Shown: piece by piece, positions 8,675 to 17,726 of the stretch
Layout: every line of letters starts with the position of its first letter
Position numbering within the stretch: the stretch's first letter is position 1
Assembly: GCA_002439165.1 (NCBI GenBank)
Contig: DJTE01000011.1
Coordinates: forward strand, 112,348-176,347
DNA: 64,000 bases
Source: Chryseobacterium indologenes
GTDB lineage: Bacteria; Bacteroidota; Bacteroidia; Flavobacteriales; Weeksellaceae
Reading direction: 5' to 3'
Position numbers and translations under genes: made by a program
Notes under the pieces: generated by a model
The model's database searches: none
The model's input: the letters and a program-made list of their open reading frames with translations, nothing else
What the model was told of the DNA's origin: nothing

Positions 8675-9450
8675 CAGTTGAAAATTTTAGAATATTTAAG
8701 GAACCCGTTCACAGCCCAGTTGGCGGTATAATAAAGTGATTTTATGGTAGAGAATTCCATGAAATCTTTATACACAAGATACTGATCGATGATGATGTTT
8801 TTTTTCTTTCTGGAAACGCTGTTTTCACGCATTCTGTATTTGGCCAGCGTCTTTTTTACAGGCATTCCTTCCGGGATTACTTTTAAAAGGTTCAGCCACA
8901 TCACATGATCTTCCCGTTTGCTTTTAATAGGAAAGAAAAATTTACCGACCCTCCGGGTGTCATACATCGTGGAAACCGGAGCCAGCCTGCAGGTTTTCAG
9001 AAGATTGGAGAACGTAACGATTTTGTCTGCTTCAAAATCTTTAAGAACAGGCTCAAGCTGCTCATTGCATCTTGAATAATTACAGTATACCAGTTCCGCA
9101 TGATGTTCCTGCATATAACCTGTCATGGTTTCCAGATATTCAGGATGCCAGTAGTCATCGGAGTCCAGGAAGGCAATATATCTTCCTCCGGCTCTTTCAA
9201 GGCTTTTATTTCTCGCGTTTCCGGCACCTCCGTTTTTCTCAAGCGTCTCAAGTTTTATTCTGGGATCATTGTATTTTCTGATGATCTCAACGGTATTGTC
9301 TTTGGAAAGATCGTCGGTAATCAGCCATTCCCAGTTCTGATAGGTTTGGTTAAGAACAGACTGTATCGTTTCTTCGATAAATTCTGCAGAATTGTAGCAG
9401 GGAGTAATAATAGAGACCAGGTCTTGCATTTGTGTCGTTATATCTTTCAA
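8674..9450 (-). CDS. Family 2 glycosyltransferase
   Basis: A 258-residue GT-A enzyme. VSIITPCYNSAEFIEETIQS near residues 12-31 is the GT2 nucleotide-sugar motif. AFLDSDDYWHPEYLE near 93-107 holds the DxD-like acidic residues, and KREDHVMWLNLL near 177-188 is the usual catalytic ED motif. It probably adds a sugar to a surface glycan on the cytoplasmic side. It sits between an acyltransferase gene (two bases upstream) and an unknown gene (one-base overlap) in a minus-strand operon. Confidence 0.92.
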   Translation of the reverse strand: MKDITTQMQDLVSIITPCYNSAEFIEETIQSVLNQTYQNWEWLITDDLSKDNTVEIIRKYNDPRIKLETLEKNGGAGNARNKSLERAGGRYIAFLDSDDYWHPEYLETMTGYMQEHHAELVYCNYSRCNEQLEPVLKDFEADKIVTFSNLLKTCRLAPVSTMYDTRRVGKFFFPIKSKREDHVMWLNLLKVIPEGMPVKKTLAKYRMRENSVSRKKKNIIIDQYLVYKDFMEFSTIKSLYYTANWAVNGFLKYSKIFN

Positions 9451-9452
9451 AA

Positions 9453-10430
9453 TTATAAAAATTTCTTTTCATACAGATGCCATGAAGCAATTCCTGCTCC
9501 AATTACGACGAACATGCATACAAAACTCATCATATACGGATTGTAATCGGCAAAAAGCCCCGTTGTCTGAAATGTTCTGATAATCGGGAAATGAAATATA
9601 TAGATTCCATAGGTGAAATCCCCGTACTTGCCGAAATTATTCAGGAATTTAAAAGAGTAGGCGATATACAGAACAATAATACTGATCATGATAGGAGAGA
9701 ACAGCTTTATTTTGAAATAAAGATCGATCCATACCGTGATTATGGCAATGATGAAGAGAGTGTTTTTATGTTTGATAAACTGATCAAAATTGAAATAAAT
9801 CAGCATTCCCCCGATAAAATAGCACAGTGATCCCGGTAGCTGCTTGGCCATTGAAATTTTCCCCGCCATTTCAAAATAATTGAGATAAATGAGCGAAAGA
9901 AAATACAGGACCATCAGACTGGTATTTCTGTATTTATTATTTTTTCCGAAGAGTAAAAACATCAGGGGAACAGCGATGTAAAAGCACATTTCTATTTTCA
10001 TCGTCCATAATGCTCCGTTTACAGCCTGGTTGCCGAATACCCCCGGAAGCCAGGGAGCTTTGAAATTCAGGAAAAGAGAATTCCAGAACAAATATTTATA
10101 AACCTGTGTATTACCGAAATATTCCGAAAAAGAAAGAGTGCTTACCAGACTGAGCAGGATAGCACAGAGAAATACAACCAACAGGTAGGCGGGAACAATC
10201 CTGTTGAATCTTTTTTTAGCGTAACTTTTAAGGCTGGATGACCTTTCATAGCTTCGCGCGATTAAAAATCCACTGACCACAAAAAACGAAAAAACAGCAA
10301 TTTCTACGGGGCTGTTTTCTAAAACAGCAAGCTCTTTGGAGAAGCTTAATGCTCCCAGATGTCCTACAAAGACAATGAAAGCGAGGAGAACACGTATGAA
10401 GTCAAAATTGTTTTTCGTTATGTTTTGCAT
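9453..10430 (-). CDS. Membrane acyltransferase (OafA/family 3)
   Basis: A 325-residue membrane protein with about ten hydrophobic segments. FIRVLLAFIVFVGHLGAL near residues 11-28 carries the conserved Arg and His of family-3 acyltransferases, and FFVVSGFLIARSYERS follows as usual. Such proteins O-acylate surface sugars. It is the first gene of the minus-strand operon with a GT2 enzyme. A TATTTTTG box lies 15 bases before its start. The C-terminal SGNH domain of longer OafA proteins is absent. Confidence 0.9.
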   Translation of the reverse strand: MQNITKNNFDFIRVLLAFIVFVGHLGALSFSKELAVLENSPVEIAVFSFFVVSGFLIARSYERSSSLKSYAKKRFNRIVPAYLLVVFLCAILLSLVSTLSFSEYFGNTQVYKYLFWNSLFLNFKAPWLPGVFGNQAVNGALWTMKIEMCFYIAVPLMFLLFGKNNKYRNTSLMVLYFLSLIYLNYFEMAGKISMAKQLPGSLCYFIGGMLIYFNFDQFIKHKNTLFIIAIITVWIDLYFKIKLFSPIMISIIVLYIAYSFKFLNNFGKYGDFTYGIYIFHFPIIRTFQTTGLFADYNPYMMSFVCMFVVIGAGIASWHLYEKKFL

Positions 10431-10445
10431 TTTTTTTCTTTGCTA

Positions 10446-10453
10446 CAAAAATA
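10446..10453 (-). promoter_or_regulatory. -7 box of the acyltransferase-GT2 operon
   Basis: On the minus strand this reads TATTTTTG, a full TAnnTTTG match, giving a leader of about a dozen bases before the ATG at 10430. Confidence 0.55.
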
Positions 10454-10628
10454 ACTTTTTTAATAAAATAAAGGCGTTTCAGCGGGTTCAATATTTATTA
10501 AATAAGGCGGTTTTTGCGCTGTACGGTTCCAAAATTGGCAGAAATATGGATTTGTAAAATAATTTTTCACAAAAAATAGTAATATAAATCAAAAAAATTA
10601 TAATTTTAGCGCTTGAAAATTTGAGTAT

Positions 10629-11105
10629 ATGAAGAAATTAGCATTACTATTTGCAGGTTTATCATTATTTGTAGCTACTGGATGTAATGACAACAACGAT
10701 AATGAAATGGAATATCCGCTGGTAGGCGTATGGCAGCCATACAAAGAAGTTGTTACAACCATAGAGACAGGAGAAACTCCGGTTTCAGACGAGATCACCT
10801 ACACCACCTGTCAGAAAGATTCCAGATGGAGATTCAACACAGAAACTGTCGGTAAGAGAACAGAGTGGGGAGATTCTGCAACTCCGGGGACGTGTGCTAT
10901 ATCATCAGACCGTAATTTTACGTATACCTATGATAAAGCTGCCAAAACAGTGATCATCAAATACCAGGGAACCGTGGAACCTGATAACGGAAAAATCGTT
11001 ACCCTTAATGACACCACCCTGAACCTTGCTATAAGAGTAAATACGGAAAATCCTAATGTATTTAAGACGATAACATATACTATGAAGAGAATTCCTCAAC
11101 CATAA
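10629..11105 (+). CDS. Lipocalin-like lipoprotein
   Basis: A 158-residue protein with a lipoprotein signal MKKLALLFAGLSLFVATGC (Cys at 19). The mature part alternates short strands, and VGVWQPYKEVV just after the linker is the W-containing opening of lipocalin-like (DUF4923/lipocalin-5 type) small lipoproteins of Bacteroidota. Two Cys at about 61 and 88 could form a disulfide. The fold is an inference. The gene is alone and ends at a good terminator. Confidence 0.8.
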   Translation: MKKLALLFAGLSLFVATGCNDNNDNEMEYPLVGVWQPYKEVVTTIETGETPVSDEITYTTCQKDSRWRFNTETVGKRTEWGDSATPGTCAISSDRNFTYTYDKAAKTVIIKYQGTVEPDNGKIVTLNDTTLNLAIRVNTENPNVFKTITYTMKRIPQP

Positions 11106-11130
11106 TATATTGACTACCATATAATAAAAG

Positions 11131-11157
11131 ATCTCATCTCCGGATGGGATTTTTTTA
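11131..11157 (+). terminator. Terminator of the lipocalin-like gene
   Basis: ATCTCATC pairs with GATGGGAT (one G-T) around loop TCCG and is followed by seven T. Confidence 0.8.
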
Positions 11158-11429
11158 TTTCATAACGGAACATATTATCAGCCGTTAATTTCTGCCATAC
11201 TATAAAAATCAATCACACGAAAGGTTATTCAGGCCAGATATTTTCCAGTGCCAGTACTTTCTATCTTTTACGGTTGAATTTCAGCTCACAAACAGGGGCT
11301 GCATGTCTCTCCGGCAATTAATTGAAAATTAAATTCCCATTTGCTTTAAAATCATTATTTTTGTGAATCCCGATTTCGGATATTTTAATTTCCGGAATCA
11401 GGTGTTTAACATCTAATATCTATAATAAA
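11158..11429. other. Intergenic region before leuS
   Basis: No coding frame or repeat is visible apart from the -7 box at 11356. The region is AT-rich and is presumably the leuS promoter and leader. Confidence 0.4.
11356..11363 (+). promoter_or_regulatory. -7 box of leuS
   Basis: TATTTTTG matches TAnnTTTG and lies 66 bases before the GTG start of leuS. Confidence 0.5.
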
Positions 11430-14243
11430 GTGTTTTACGATCATCAGCAGATAGAAAAAAAGTGGCAGAAATACTGGGAGGACAATCAGACTTACAAGAC
11501 TTCCAATAACACAGACAAACCTAAATTTTATGTTCTCGATATGTTTCCGTATCCATCCGGAGCAGGACTTCACGTGGGGCACCCGCTGGGGTATATCGCA
11601 TCAGATATTTATGCGAGATATAAAAGACATCAGGGGTTTAATGTACTCCACCCGGTAGGTTATGACAGCTTTGGCCTCCCTGCAGAACAGTATGCAATTC
11701 AGACAGGACAGCATCCGGCTGTAACAACGGAGCAGAATATCAACCGCTATGAAGAGCAGCTGAAAAAGATCGGTTTTTCATTCGACTGGAGCAGAGAGGT
11801 AAGAACTTCAGATTCCTCTTATTATAAATGGACCCAGTGGATTTTTATTCAGTTATATCATTCATGGTATAATAAAGATACAGATAAAGCAGAATCTATC
11901 GATACGCTGATCCGTCATTTTGAAGAAAAAGGAACAGAAGGTTTAAATGCCAATCAGAACGATGAACTGAGTTTCACCGCAGAAGAATGGAAGAATGCTT
12001 CCGGATTGGATAAAGAAGATATCCTTTTGAATTACCGTCTGGCATACAGAGCAGAGACTACCGTAAACTGGTGTCCCGCTTTGGGAACAGTGCTGGCTAA
12101 TGATGAAGTAAAAGACGGAAAATCCGAAAGAGGAGGATTCCCGGTATTCCAGAAAAAAATGATGCAGTGGAGTATGAGAATTTCGGCTTACTCCGAAAGA
12201 CTTTTACAGGGACTCAATACTTTAGACTGGCCGCAGCCGCTGAAAGATTCCCAGGAGTACTGGATCGGGAAATCTCAGGGAGCACAGGTGAAGTTTCAGG
12301 TTGAAGGCCATGATGAGATTGTTGAGGTATTCACCACAAGACCGGATACCATTTTTGGAGCAACTTTTATGGTGCTGGCCCCTGAAAACCCTTTAGTGGA
12401 AACCATTACTACGGATGCACAGAAAGCCGAAGTAGATACTTATATAGAAGAAACTTCCAAAAAAACAGAGAGAGACAGAATGGCTGACGTGAAAAACGTA
12501 AGCGGTGCTTTCACGGGAAGTTATGCCGTCAATCCGTTCAGCGGAGAAAAAATGCCGGTTTACATTTCAGATTATGTGCTGATGGGCTATGGAACAGGAG
12601 CGGTAATGGCGGTTCCTGCTCACGATGAGCGTGATCACAGATTTGCAAAGAAATTTAATCTGGAAATTAAAAAAGTTGTAGAAACGGAAGAAGATGTCCG
12701 GGAAAAATCTTTCGACTCTAAAGATTCAGTTGGTGTAAACTCTGATTTCTTAAACGGTCTGAATTATAACGATGCCAAATCAAAAATAATTTCAGAAATT
12801 GAAAACCGGGGAATCGGTCACGGAACCACCAATTACAGACAGCGTGATGCGATCTTCTCAAGACAGCGTTACTGGGGAGAGCCGGTTCCTGTATATTATA
12901 AGGATGGAATGCCGTATACACTTCCCGTTTCTGCTTTACCGCTGGAACTTCCCGAAGTGGAAAAATATTTACCGACTGAAGACGGAGATCCGCCATTAGG
13001 AAATGCGAAAACATTTGCATGGGACGAAGCGAATCAGAAAGTAGTGGCCACAGACCTTATTGATGACAAAACTGTTTTCCCGCTTGAATTGTCTACAATG
13101 CCGGGATGGGCAGGAAGCTCATGGTATTTCCTGAGATATATGGATCCGGATGATCAGGAGACTTTCGTTAAAAAAGAATTAGCAGATTATTGGGGACAGG
13201 TAGATTTATATATCGGAGGAAGCGAACATGCAACCGGACACTTACTGTACTCCCGTTTCTGGAATATGTTCTTAAAGGACAGAGGATATATCAGTCATGA
13301 TGAACCTTTCCGTAAACTGATCAATCAGGGTATGATTTTGGGAATGAGTGCTTTTGTTTTCAGAATTGACGGAACCAGCCAGTATGTTTCTAAAAACCTG
13401 GCCGGAAATTACCAGACACAGAAGATCCACGTTGACGTATCCTTATTAAAAGGAACCTCTGATGAACTGGATACTGAAGCCTTCAAAGCCTGGAGACCGG
13501 ATTATGCCAATGCAGAATTTATTCTGGAAGACGGAAAATACATCACGGAGCGTGAAGTGGAAAAAATGTCCAAGTCAAAATATAATGTCGTAAATCCTGA
13601 TGATATCTGTAATGAATACGGAGCGGATGGTCTGAGACTTTATGAAATGTTCTTAGGACCATTGGAGCAGTCCAAGCCCTGGAACACACAGGGACTGAGC
13701 GGAGTTTACGGTTTCCTTAAAAAATTCTGGAACCTGTATTTCAACGGGGATGTTTTCGAAGTTTCCGGCGAAGAACCTTCAAAGGCAGAATACAAAGTTT
13801 TACATACCTTGATAAAAAAGGTGGTGTATGATATAGAAAACTTCTCTTTCAATACTTCAGTATCTTCCTTTATGATCGCGGTGAACGAACTTCAGAAATT
13901 AAAATGCAACAAACGCAATATTTTGGAACCTCTTGCCGTTATCATCTCTCCATATGCTCCGCACATCTGTGAGGAACTGTGGAGTTTACTGGGGCATGAT
14001 ACTTCTGTTGAATTCGAGAAATTCCCTGTATTGAACGAGGATTATCTTGTTGAAGATGAAATAGAGTATCCTGTAAGTGTAAACGGTAAAATGAAATTCA
14101 AAATTTCACTTTCAGCTCAGTTATCTGCCGGGGAAGTGGAAGAATTGGTGATTGCAGACGAAAAAATGCAACAGATTTTAGATGGCAAAACCCCGAAAAA
14201 AATCATTGTTGTGCCTCACCGTATTGTGAATATCGTAATTTAA
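11430..14243 (+). CDS. leuS: Leucyl-tRNA synthetase
   Basis: A 937-residue class I aminoacyl-tRNA synthetase. The HIGH-type motif is in PYPSGAGLHVGHPLGY near residues 40-55, and the KMSKS motif (VEKMSKSKYNVV) is near 710. A CP1 editing domain with TTRPDTIFGATF lies between them. The start is a GTG; the following MFYDHQQIEKKWQKYW is the normal N-terminus of bacterial LeuS, so the start is secure despite the rare codon. It charges tRNA-Leu. It is a single gene with its own promoter; no clear terminator was found. Confidence 0.97.
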   Translation: MFYDHQQIEKKWQKYWEDNQTYKTSNNTDKPKFYVLDMFPYPSGAGLHVGHPLGYIASDIYARYKRHQGFNVLHPVGYDSFGLPAEQYAIQTGQHPAVTTEQNINRYEEQLKKIGFSFDWSREVRTSDSSYYKWTQWIFIQLYHSWYNKDTDKAESIDTLIRHFEEKGTEGLNANQNDELSFTAEEWKNASGLDKEDILLNYRLAYRAETTVNWCPALGTVLANDEVKDGKSERGGFPVFQKKMMQWSMRISAYSERLLQGLNTLDWPQPLKDSQEYWIGKSQGAQVKFQVEGHDEIVEVFTTRPDTIFGATFMVLAPENPLVETITTDAQKAEVDTYIEETSKKTERDRMADVKNVSGAFTGSYAVNPFSGEKMPVYISDYVLMGYGTGAVMAVPAHDERDHRFAKKFNLEIKKVVETEEDVREKSFDSKDSVGVNSDFLNGLNYNDAKSKIISEIENRGIGHGTTNYRQRDAIFSRQRYWGEPVPVYYKDGMPYTLPVSALPLELPEVEKYLPTEDGDPPLGNAKTFAWDEANQKVVATDLIDDKTVFPLELSTMPGWAGSSWYFLRYMDPDDQETFVKKELADYWGQVDLYIGGSEHATGHLLYSRFWNMFLKDRGYISHDEPFRKLINQGMILGMSAFVFRIDGTSQYVSKNLAGNYQTQKIHVDVSLLKGTSDELDTEAFKAWRPDYANAEFILEDGKYITEREVEKMSKSKYNVVNPDDICNEYGADGLRLYEMFLGPLEQSKPWNTQGLSGVYGFLKKFWNLYFNGDVFEVSGEEPSKAEYKVLHTLIKKVVYDIENFSFNTSVSSFMIAVNELQKLKCNKRNILEPLAVIISPYAPHICEELWSLLGHDTSVEFEKFPVLNEDYLVEDEIEYPVSVNGKMKFKISLSAQLSAGEVEELVIADEKMQQILDGKTPKKIIVVPHRIVNIVI

Positions 14244-14425
14244 AAAAAAATTAACATTGGCAAATTAAAAAAAATGAGGGGCTTATTTTTTTAAATTTTT
14301 AACCCAAATGTTAAAATTGGGGAAAATAAATAAAATATTTAAAAATAATTATTATATCGAAATCGTATTAAAATTTCTTTATCAAAAAAAAGCAAAATGT
14401 TTATTTAAGACTCTTGCATTTTAAT

Positions 14426-14433
14426 TAATTTTG
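14426..14433 (+). promoter_or_regulatory. -7 box of the exbB operon
   Basis: TAATTTTG matches TAnnTTTG. It ends 50 bases before the exbB start within a very AT-rich 240-bp gap after leuS. Confidence 0.5.
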
Positions 14434-14483
14434 CCTTTAATTTACACCCTGTAAAATTTTAAAACAATATAATTTAGTTAAAT

Positions 14484-15347
14484 ATGGAAATGAATGTTTC
14501 AAAAAATGATGAGCAAGTAGTTGCTAGAAAAGCAGGAGGTTTAAATCCAGCTGTTATTATTCCTATTCTATTTGCTATAGGAGTATGTATTTATTTATTC
14601 GTTCTTGGAAGCCCAGGAAACTTTAAAGACGCAGATAAACTTGGAAGTGGATCTGTAGCTTTCTCAAGTGTTGAAGGAAAGGACATTCACCCAGAGTCGT
14701 TTTTAGGTATTATCTACAAAGGAGGGGTTATCGTACCAATCTTGATTACTTTCATGATTACTGTAATTGTTTTCTCTTTTGAAAGATACTTCGTTCTTAG
14801 CAAAGCTGCTGGAAAAGGAAACTTAGACAACTTCGTAGTTCAGGTAAGAAGCTTACTGAACAAAAACAAAATCGATGAAGCTTTAGAAGAGTGCGACAGA
14901 CAGCAGGGTTCTGTTGGTAACGTAGTGAAAGAAGGTCTTACTACTTACAAAGCACTTTCTCATGATACAACTTTAAATAAAGAGCAGAAAATGGTAGCTC
15001 TTAACAAAGCTATCGAAGAAGCTACTACTCTTGAGATGCCAATGCTTGAGAAAAACATGATGATCCTTTCTACTTTAGGTACTGTTGCAACGCTTGTAGC
15101 ACTTCTTGGAACGGTAATCGGGATGATCAAGGCATTCTTCGCATTAGGTTCAGGTGGTGGTACTCCAGATGCTGCTGCACTTTCAACAGGTATCTCCGAA
15201 GCATTGATCAACACTGCTTTAGGTATTGGTACTTCAGCAATCGCTATTATCCTTTACAACTTCTTTACTTCTAAAATTGACGGACTGACTTATAAGATCG
15301 ACGAGATCGCTATGAGCATCCAGCAGTCTTTCGCTGAATTCAACTAA
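14484..15347 (+). CDS. exbB: ExbB/TolQ/MotA-type proton channel protein
   Basis: A 287-residue inner-membrane protein. One membrane segment lies near residue 30, a second near 85-100, and a conserved pair near 195-215 and 235-260. LGTVATLVALLGTVIGMIKAF near 202-222 and AALSTGISEALINTALG near 235-251 are the MotA_ExbB signature. With ExbD it uses the proton gradient to energise TonB. It leads an operon exbB-exbD-exbD-tonB with spacings of 59, 10 and 23 bases. It is longer at the N-terminus than enterobacterial ExbB, as usual for Bacteroidota. Confidence 0.95.
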   Translation: MEMNVSKNDEQVVARKAGGLNPAVIIPILFAIGVCIYLFVLGSPGNFKDADKLGSGSVAFSSVEGKDIHPESFLGIIYKGGVIVPILITFMITVIVFSFERYFVLSKAAGKGNLDNFVVQVRSLLNKNKIDEALEECDRQQGSVGNVVKEGLTTYKALSHDTTLNKEQKMVALNKAIEEATTLEMPMLEKNMMILSTLGTVATLVALLGTVIGMIKAFFALGSGGGTPDAAALSTGISEALINTALGIGTSAIAIILYNFFTSKIDGLTYKIDEIAMSIQQSFAEFN

Positions 15348-15406
15348 GAATTAGCAAGGATTTTGCAGTAAGTAAAAAGAAGTTTAATTAAAAATCATTC
15401 ATAATA

Positions 15407-16009
15407 ATGGCGAGAGTCAAACCAAAAAGACACGGAGTAATTACGGACATGACGGCAATGTGTGACGTTGCGTTCCTGCTACTTACGTTCTTTATATTGA
15501 CCACTCAGTTTAAAAAACCTGACGTGGAGCAGATTAAACCGCCATCTTCAATATCGGAAAAACTTCTTCCTGATGCCAGTCTAATGACTATCAATGCTAC
15601 TCCGGACGGAAAATTCTATTTCCAGCCAGTAGAAAATGCATCAGAAAGATTAGCCCTTTTGGAAAAAATGGGAGAAAAGTATCACATGACTTTTGATACC
15701 AAACAAAAAGTGGCTTTCCAGAAAGTACAGGCGATCGGGGTTCCTATGAACCAGCTGAAAGGCTACCTGGATATGTCTGAAGATGAGCAGAAAAATTATA
15801 AGAGTCCTACCGGGATTCCGATGGATAGTACAAATAAGCAGTTAATCGACTGGGTACAGCAGAGTTTAAGCGTTAATCCTGAATACAAATTAGCTATTAA
15901 AGGTGACGTTACTACTGAATACCCTAAAGTTAAAAGCCTGTTTGAGGGTTTGAGAGATATTGATTTTCTTAAATTTTGGTTGATTACATCACAGGAAGGA
16001 AAACCGTAA
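15407..16009 (+). CDS. exbD: ExbD/TolR biopolymer transport protein (first copy)
   Basis: A 200-residue protein with one N-terminal membrane segment. TDMTAMCDVAFLLLTFFILTT near residues 13-33 contains the essential membrane Asp of ExbD (CDVAF). The periplasmic part is longer than in E. coli ExbD. It is followed by a second, divergent exbD 10 bases downstream; paired exbD genes are usual in Bacteroidota. Confidence 0.94.
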   Translation: MARVKPKRHGVITDMTAMCDVAFLLLTFFILTTQFKKPDVEQIKPPSSISEKLLPDASLMTINATPDGKFYFQPVENASERLALLEKMGEKYHMTFDTKQKVAFQKVQAIGVPMNQLKGYLDMSEDEQKNYKSPTGIPMDSTNKQLIDWVQQSLSVNPEYKLAIKGDVTTEYPKVKSLFEGLRDIDFLKFWLITSQEGKP

Positions 16010-16019
16010 ATCATTAGAA

Positions 16020-16586
16020 ATGGCAGAAGTACAAGTACAGGATAAGGGCGCCAAAGGCGGCAAGGTACGTTCCAAGAAACAGAGTACCAGAGTTGATATG
16101 ACTCCGATGGTGGACTTGGGTTTTCTATTGATTACCTTCTTTATGTTCACAACTACATTTAGCAAACCGAACGTTATGGATTTGGGTCTTCCGGCAAAAC
16201 CGAAAGATGATACTAAAAAACCACCTCCAACAGAAATTAAACTTTCGAACTCTATCTCTATATTATTAGGTAAAGACAACAAAGTGTTCTGGCACCAGCA
16301 GGATAATACTTCCCTGACTGATCAGAATCTTAACGAAACTACCTTAGACAGAGAAGGAATCAGAAAAGTTATTGAGCAGGCAAAAGCAAGAGCGGCAGAT
16401 CAAACCAAATTTACGGTGATCATTAAGCCGACTGACGATGCTGTATATAAAAACTTCGTGGATATTCTTGATGAAATGGCCATTACCAAAAGCGAACAGT
16501 ACGGGGTAACCGATCTGAAGCCGTGGGAGAAAGCTATTTACGAGAAAAAAATAGGAGGTGCCTCTGCACCGGCTGCCACAAAGTAA
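16020..16586 (+). CDS. exbD: ExbD/TolR biopolymer transport protein (second copy)
   Basis: A 188-residue protein with a basic N-terminus rich in Lys and Gly and one membrane segment. RVDMTPMVDLGFLLITFFMFTT near residues 24-45 holds the conserved Asp (MVDLGF). The sequence differs clearly from the first copy, so the two are probably distinct subunits rather than a recent duplication. A Pro/Ala-rich tail ends the protein. Confidence 0.94.
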   Translation: MAEVQVQDKGAKGGKVRSKKQSTRVDMTPMVDLGFLLITFFMFTTTFSKPNVMDLGLPAKPKDDTKKPPPTEIKLSNSISILLGKDNKVFWHQQDNTSLTDQNLNETTLDREGIRKVIEQAKARAADQTKFTVIIKPTDDAVYKNFVDILDEMAITKSEQYGVTDLKPWEKAIYEKKIGGASAPAATK

Positions 16587-16609
16587 TTTAACCATAAAAT
16601 TGTATATCT

Positions 16610-17452
16610 ATGGCAGATGAAAATGTATACGGTCAGAATCTTACCCTAGACGAAATCGTATTTGAAAATAGAAACAAGGAATATGGTGCCTATGATCTTA
16701 GACATCAGTATCCTAAACTTTTGACAAAATCTTTTATCATAGGAACCGCATTGTTCCTGCTTATGGCTTTGTCTCCGTTCATCTATCTTACGATTAAAAA
16801 TCTTACAGCTCCGCCTAAACAGGAAGTGAAGGCAGATCTATTAAATATTATCGAAGAAGATCCGATTATCGAGCAGCCTAAAGAAGAAGAACCACCTCCA
16901 CCACCTCCACCTCCGAAAGAGGAAGAGAAAATTGAGGTTATTCAGAACGTTGTTCCTGAGCCTGTAAAAGCTCCGAAGATTGAAACACCACCTCCACCGA
17001 TTTCCAGACAGTTGGAAACAACAACCGGTTTACAGAATCAGGAAGGGGTGAAAGCTCCGGCTTATACGCCACCGCCACCACCACCATCTACCGGTACTAA
17101 AGCAAGTACCGCAGAGGTGAAAACAAATAACCCTAACGAGATCTACAAAGATGTAGACCAGTCTGCAGAATATCCTGGAGGTATGGGAGCATTGAGAAAG
17201 TTCCTGGGGGAAAACTTTGATACTTCCTTAATGGAAGGAGGTGAAGGTACACTTAAAGCCAAGCTTAAATTCGTTGTAGAAAAAGACGGAACTGTTTCCG
17301 GAGTTACTATTGAAGAGAAATCTCCAAATGGCGACTTCAACAATGAAGCGATCCGCGTAGTTAAGAAACTGAAAAAATGGACTCCTGCGAAAAGAAACGG
17401 GGAGAGCGTTCGTTCTTACTATAGCGTTCCGTTTACAATGAACTTTGAATAG
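16610..17452 (+). CDS. tonB: TonB-family energy transducer
   Basis: A 280-residue protein with a cytoplasmic start (NLTLDEIVFENRNKEYGAYDLR, typical of Bacteroidota TonB), one membrane segment near residues 44-63, and a long periplasmic Pro/Glu-rich linker at about 75-165 with runs of PPPPPP. The C-terminal TonB domain at about 195-280 has YPGGMGALRKFLGENF, VEKDGTVSGVTI and VPFTMNFE. It passes energy from ExbB-ExbD to outer-membrane SusC-type and siderophore receptors. A terminator follows its stop. Confidence 0.95.
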   Translation: MADENVYGQNLTLDEIVFENRNKEYGAYDLRHQYPKLLTKSFIIGTALFLLMALSPFIYLTIKNLTAPPKQEVKADLLNIIEEDPIIEQPKEEEPPPPPPPPKEEEKIEVIQNVVPEPVKAPKIETPPPPISRQLETTTGLQNQEGVKAPAYTPPPPPPSTGTKASTAEVKTNNPNEIYKDVDQSAEYPGGMGALRKFLGENFDTSLMEGGEGTLKAKLKFVVEKDGTVSGVTIEEKSPNGDFNNEAIRVVKKLKKWTPAKRNGESVRSYYSVPFTMNFE

Positions 17453-17477
17453 TAATTCTTATTCAACTTATAAAAGA

Positions 17478-17510
17478 AAAAGAGAGGCATATGCTTCTCT
17501 TTTTTATTTT
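17478..17510 (+). terminator. Terminator after tonB
   Basis: AAAAGAGAGGC pairs with GCTTCTCTTTT (one G-T) with loop ATAT, followed by a T-rich run. It separates the exb-tonB operon from the next gene, so a longer upstream start at 17445 for that gene would lie across the hairpin and is unlikely. Confidence 0.8.
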
Positions 17511-17516
17511 TTTTGG

Positions 17517-17524
17517 TATTTTTG
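17517..17524 (+). promoter_or_regulatory. -7 box giving a near-leaderless mRNA
   Basis: TATTTTTG matches TAnnTTTG and ends only four bases before the ATG at 17529, just after the tonB terminator. Confidence 0.5.
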
Positions 17525-17528
17525 TTAC

Positions 17529-17726
17529 ATGATGTTCAATTGGTTATCCTTAATTACAGGATTGTTTTATATCGTATTGGGAGGTGTAGTTATTGTCTAC
17601 AAATTTTTCTTTACGATTCTTGAGCCTGCCGTTGCTTATGCATTGGGTGCAGTGCTTATTCTTTATGGTATTTTTAGAATCTATAGAGCACTGGGAAAAA
17701 TTAAAAATTCAGGAAATGAAGAATAG
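17529..17726 (+). CDS. Small two-helix membrane protein
   Basis: A 65-residue protein starting MMFNWLSLITGLFYIVLGG, with two hydrophobic segments at about 3-30 and 34-53 and a charged tail. I chose ATG 17529 (17532 is equivalent) because an in-frame start at 17445 would span the tonB terminator and the -7 box. Its end overlaps the next gene by 11 bases, which implies coupled translation with the PstS-like lipoprotein. Function unknown; small C4-type membrane proteins at this spot are common beside tonB in flavobacteria, by my recollection. Confidence 0.7.
   Translation: MMFNWLSLITGLFYIVLGGVVIVYKFFFTILEPAVAYALGAVLILYGIFRIYRALGKIKNSGNEE

Noticed and set aside
9072..9830. Plus-strand open frames across the glycosyltransferase and acyltransferase genes
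   Set aside because: They are antisense to well-supported conserved genes and have no domain, signal or promoter.
17445..17528. Longer start for the small membrane gene after tonB
   Set aside because: It would place the start inside tonB, run across the tonB terminator, and lie before the TATTTTTG box.
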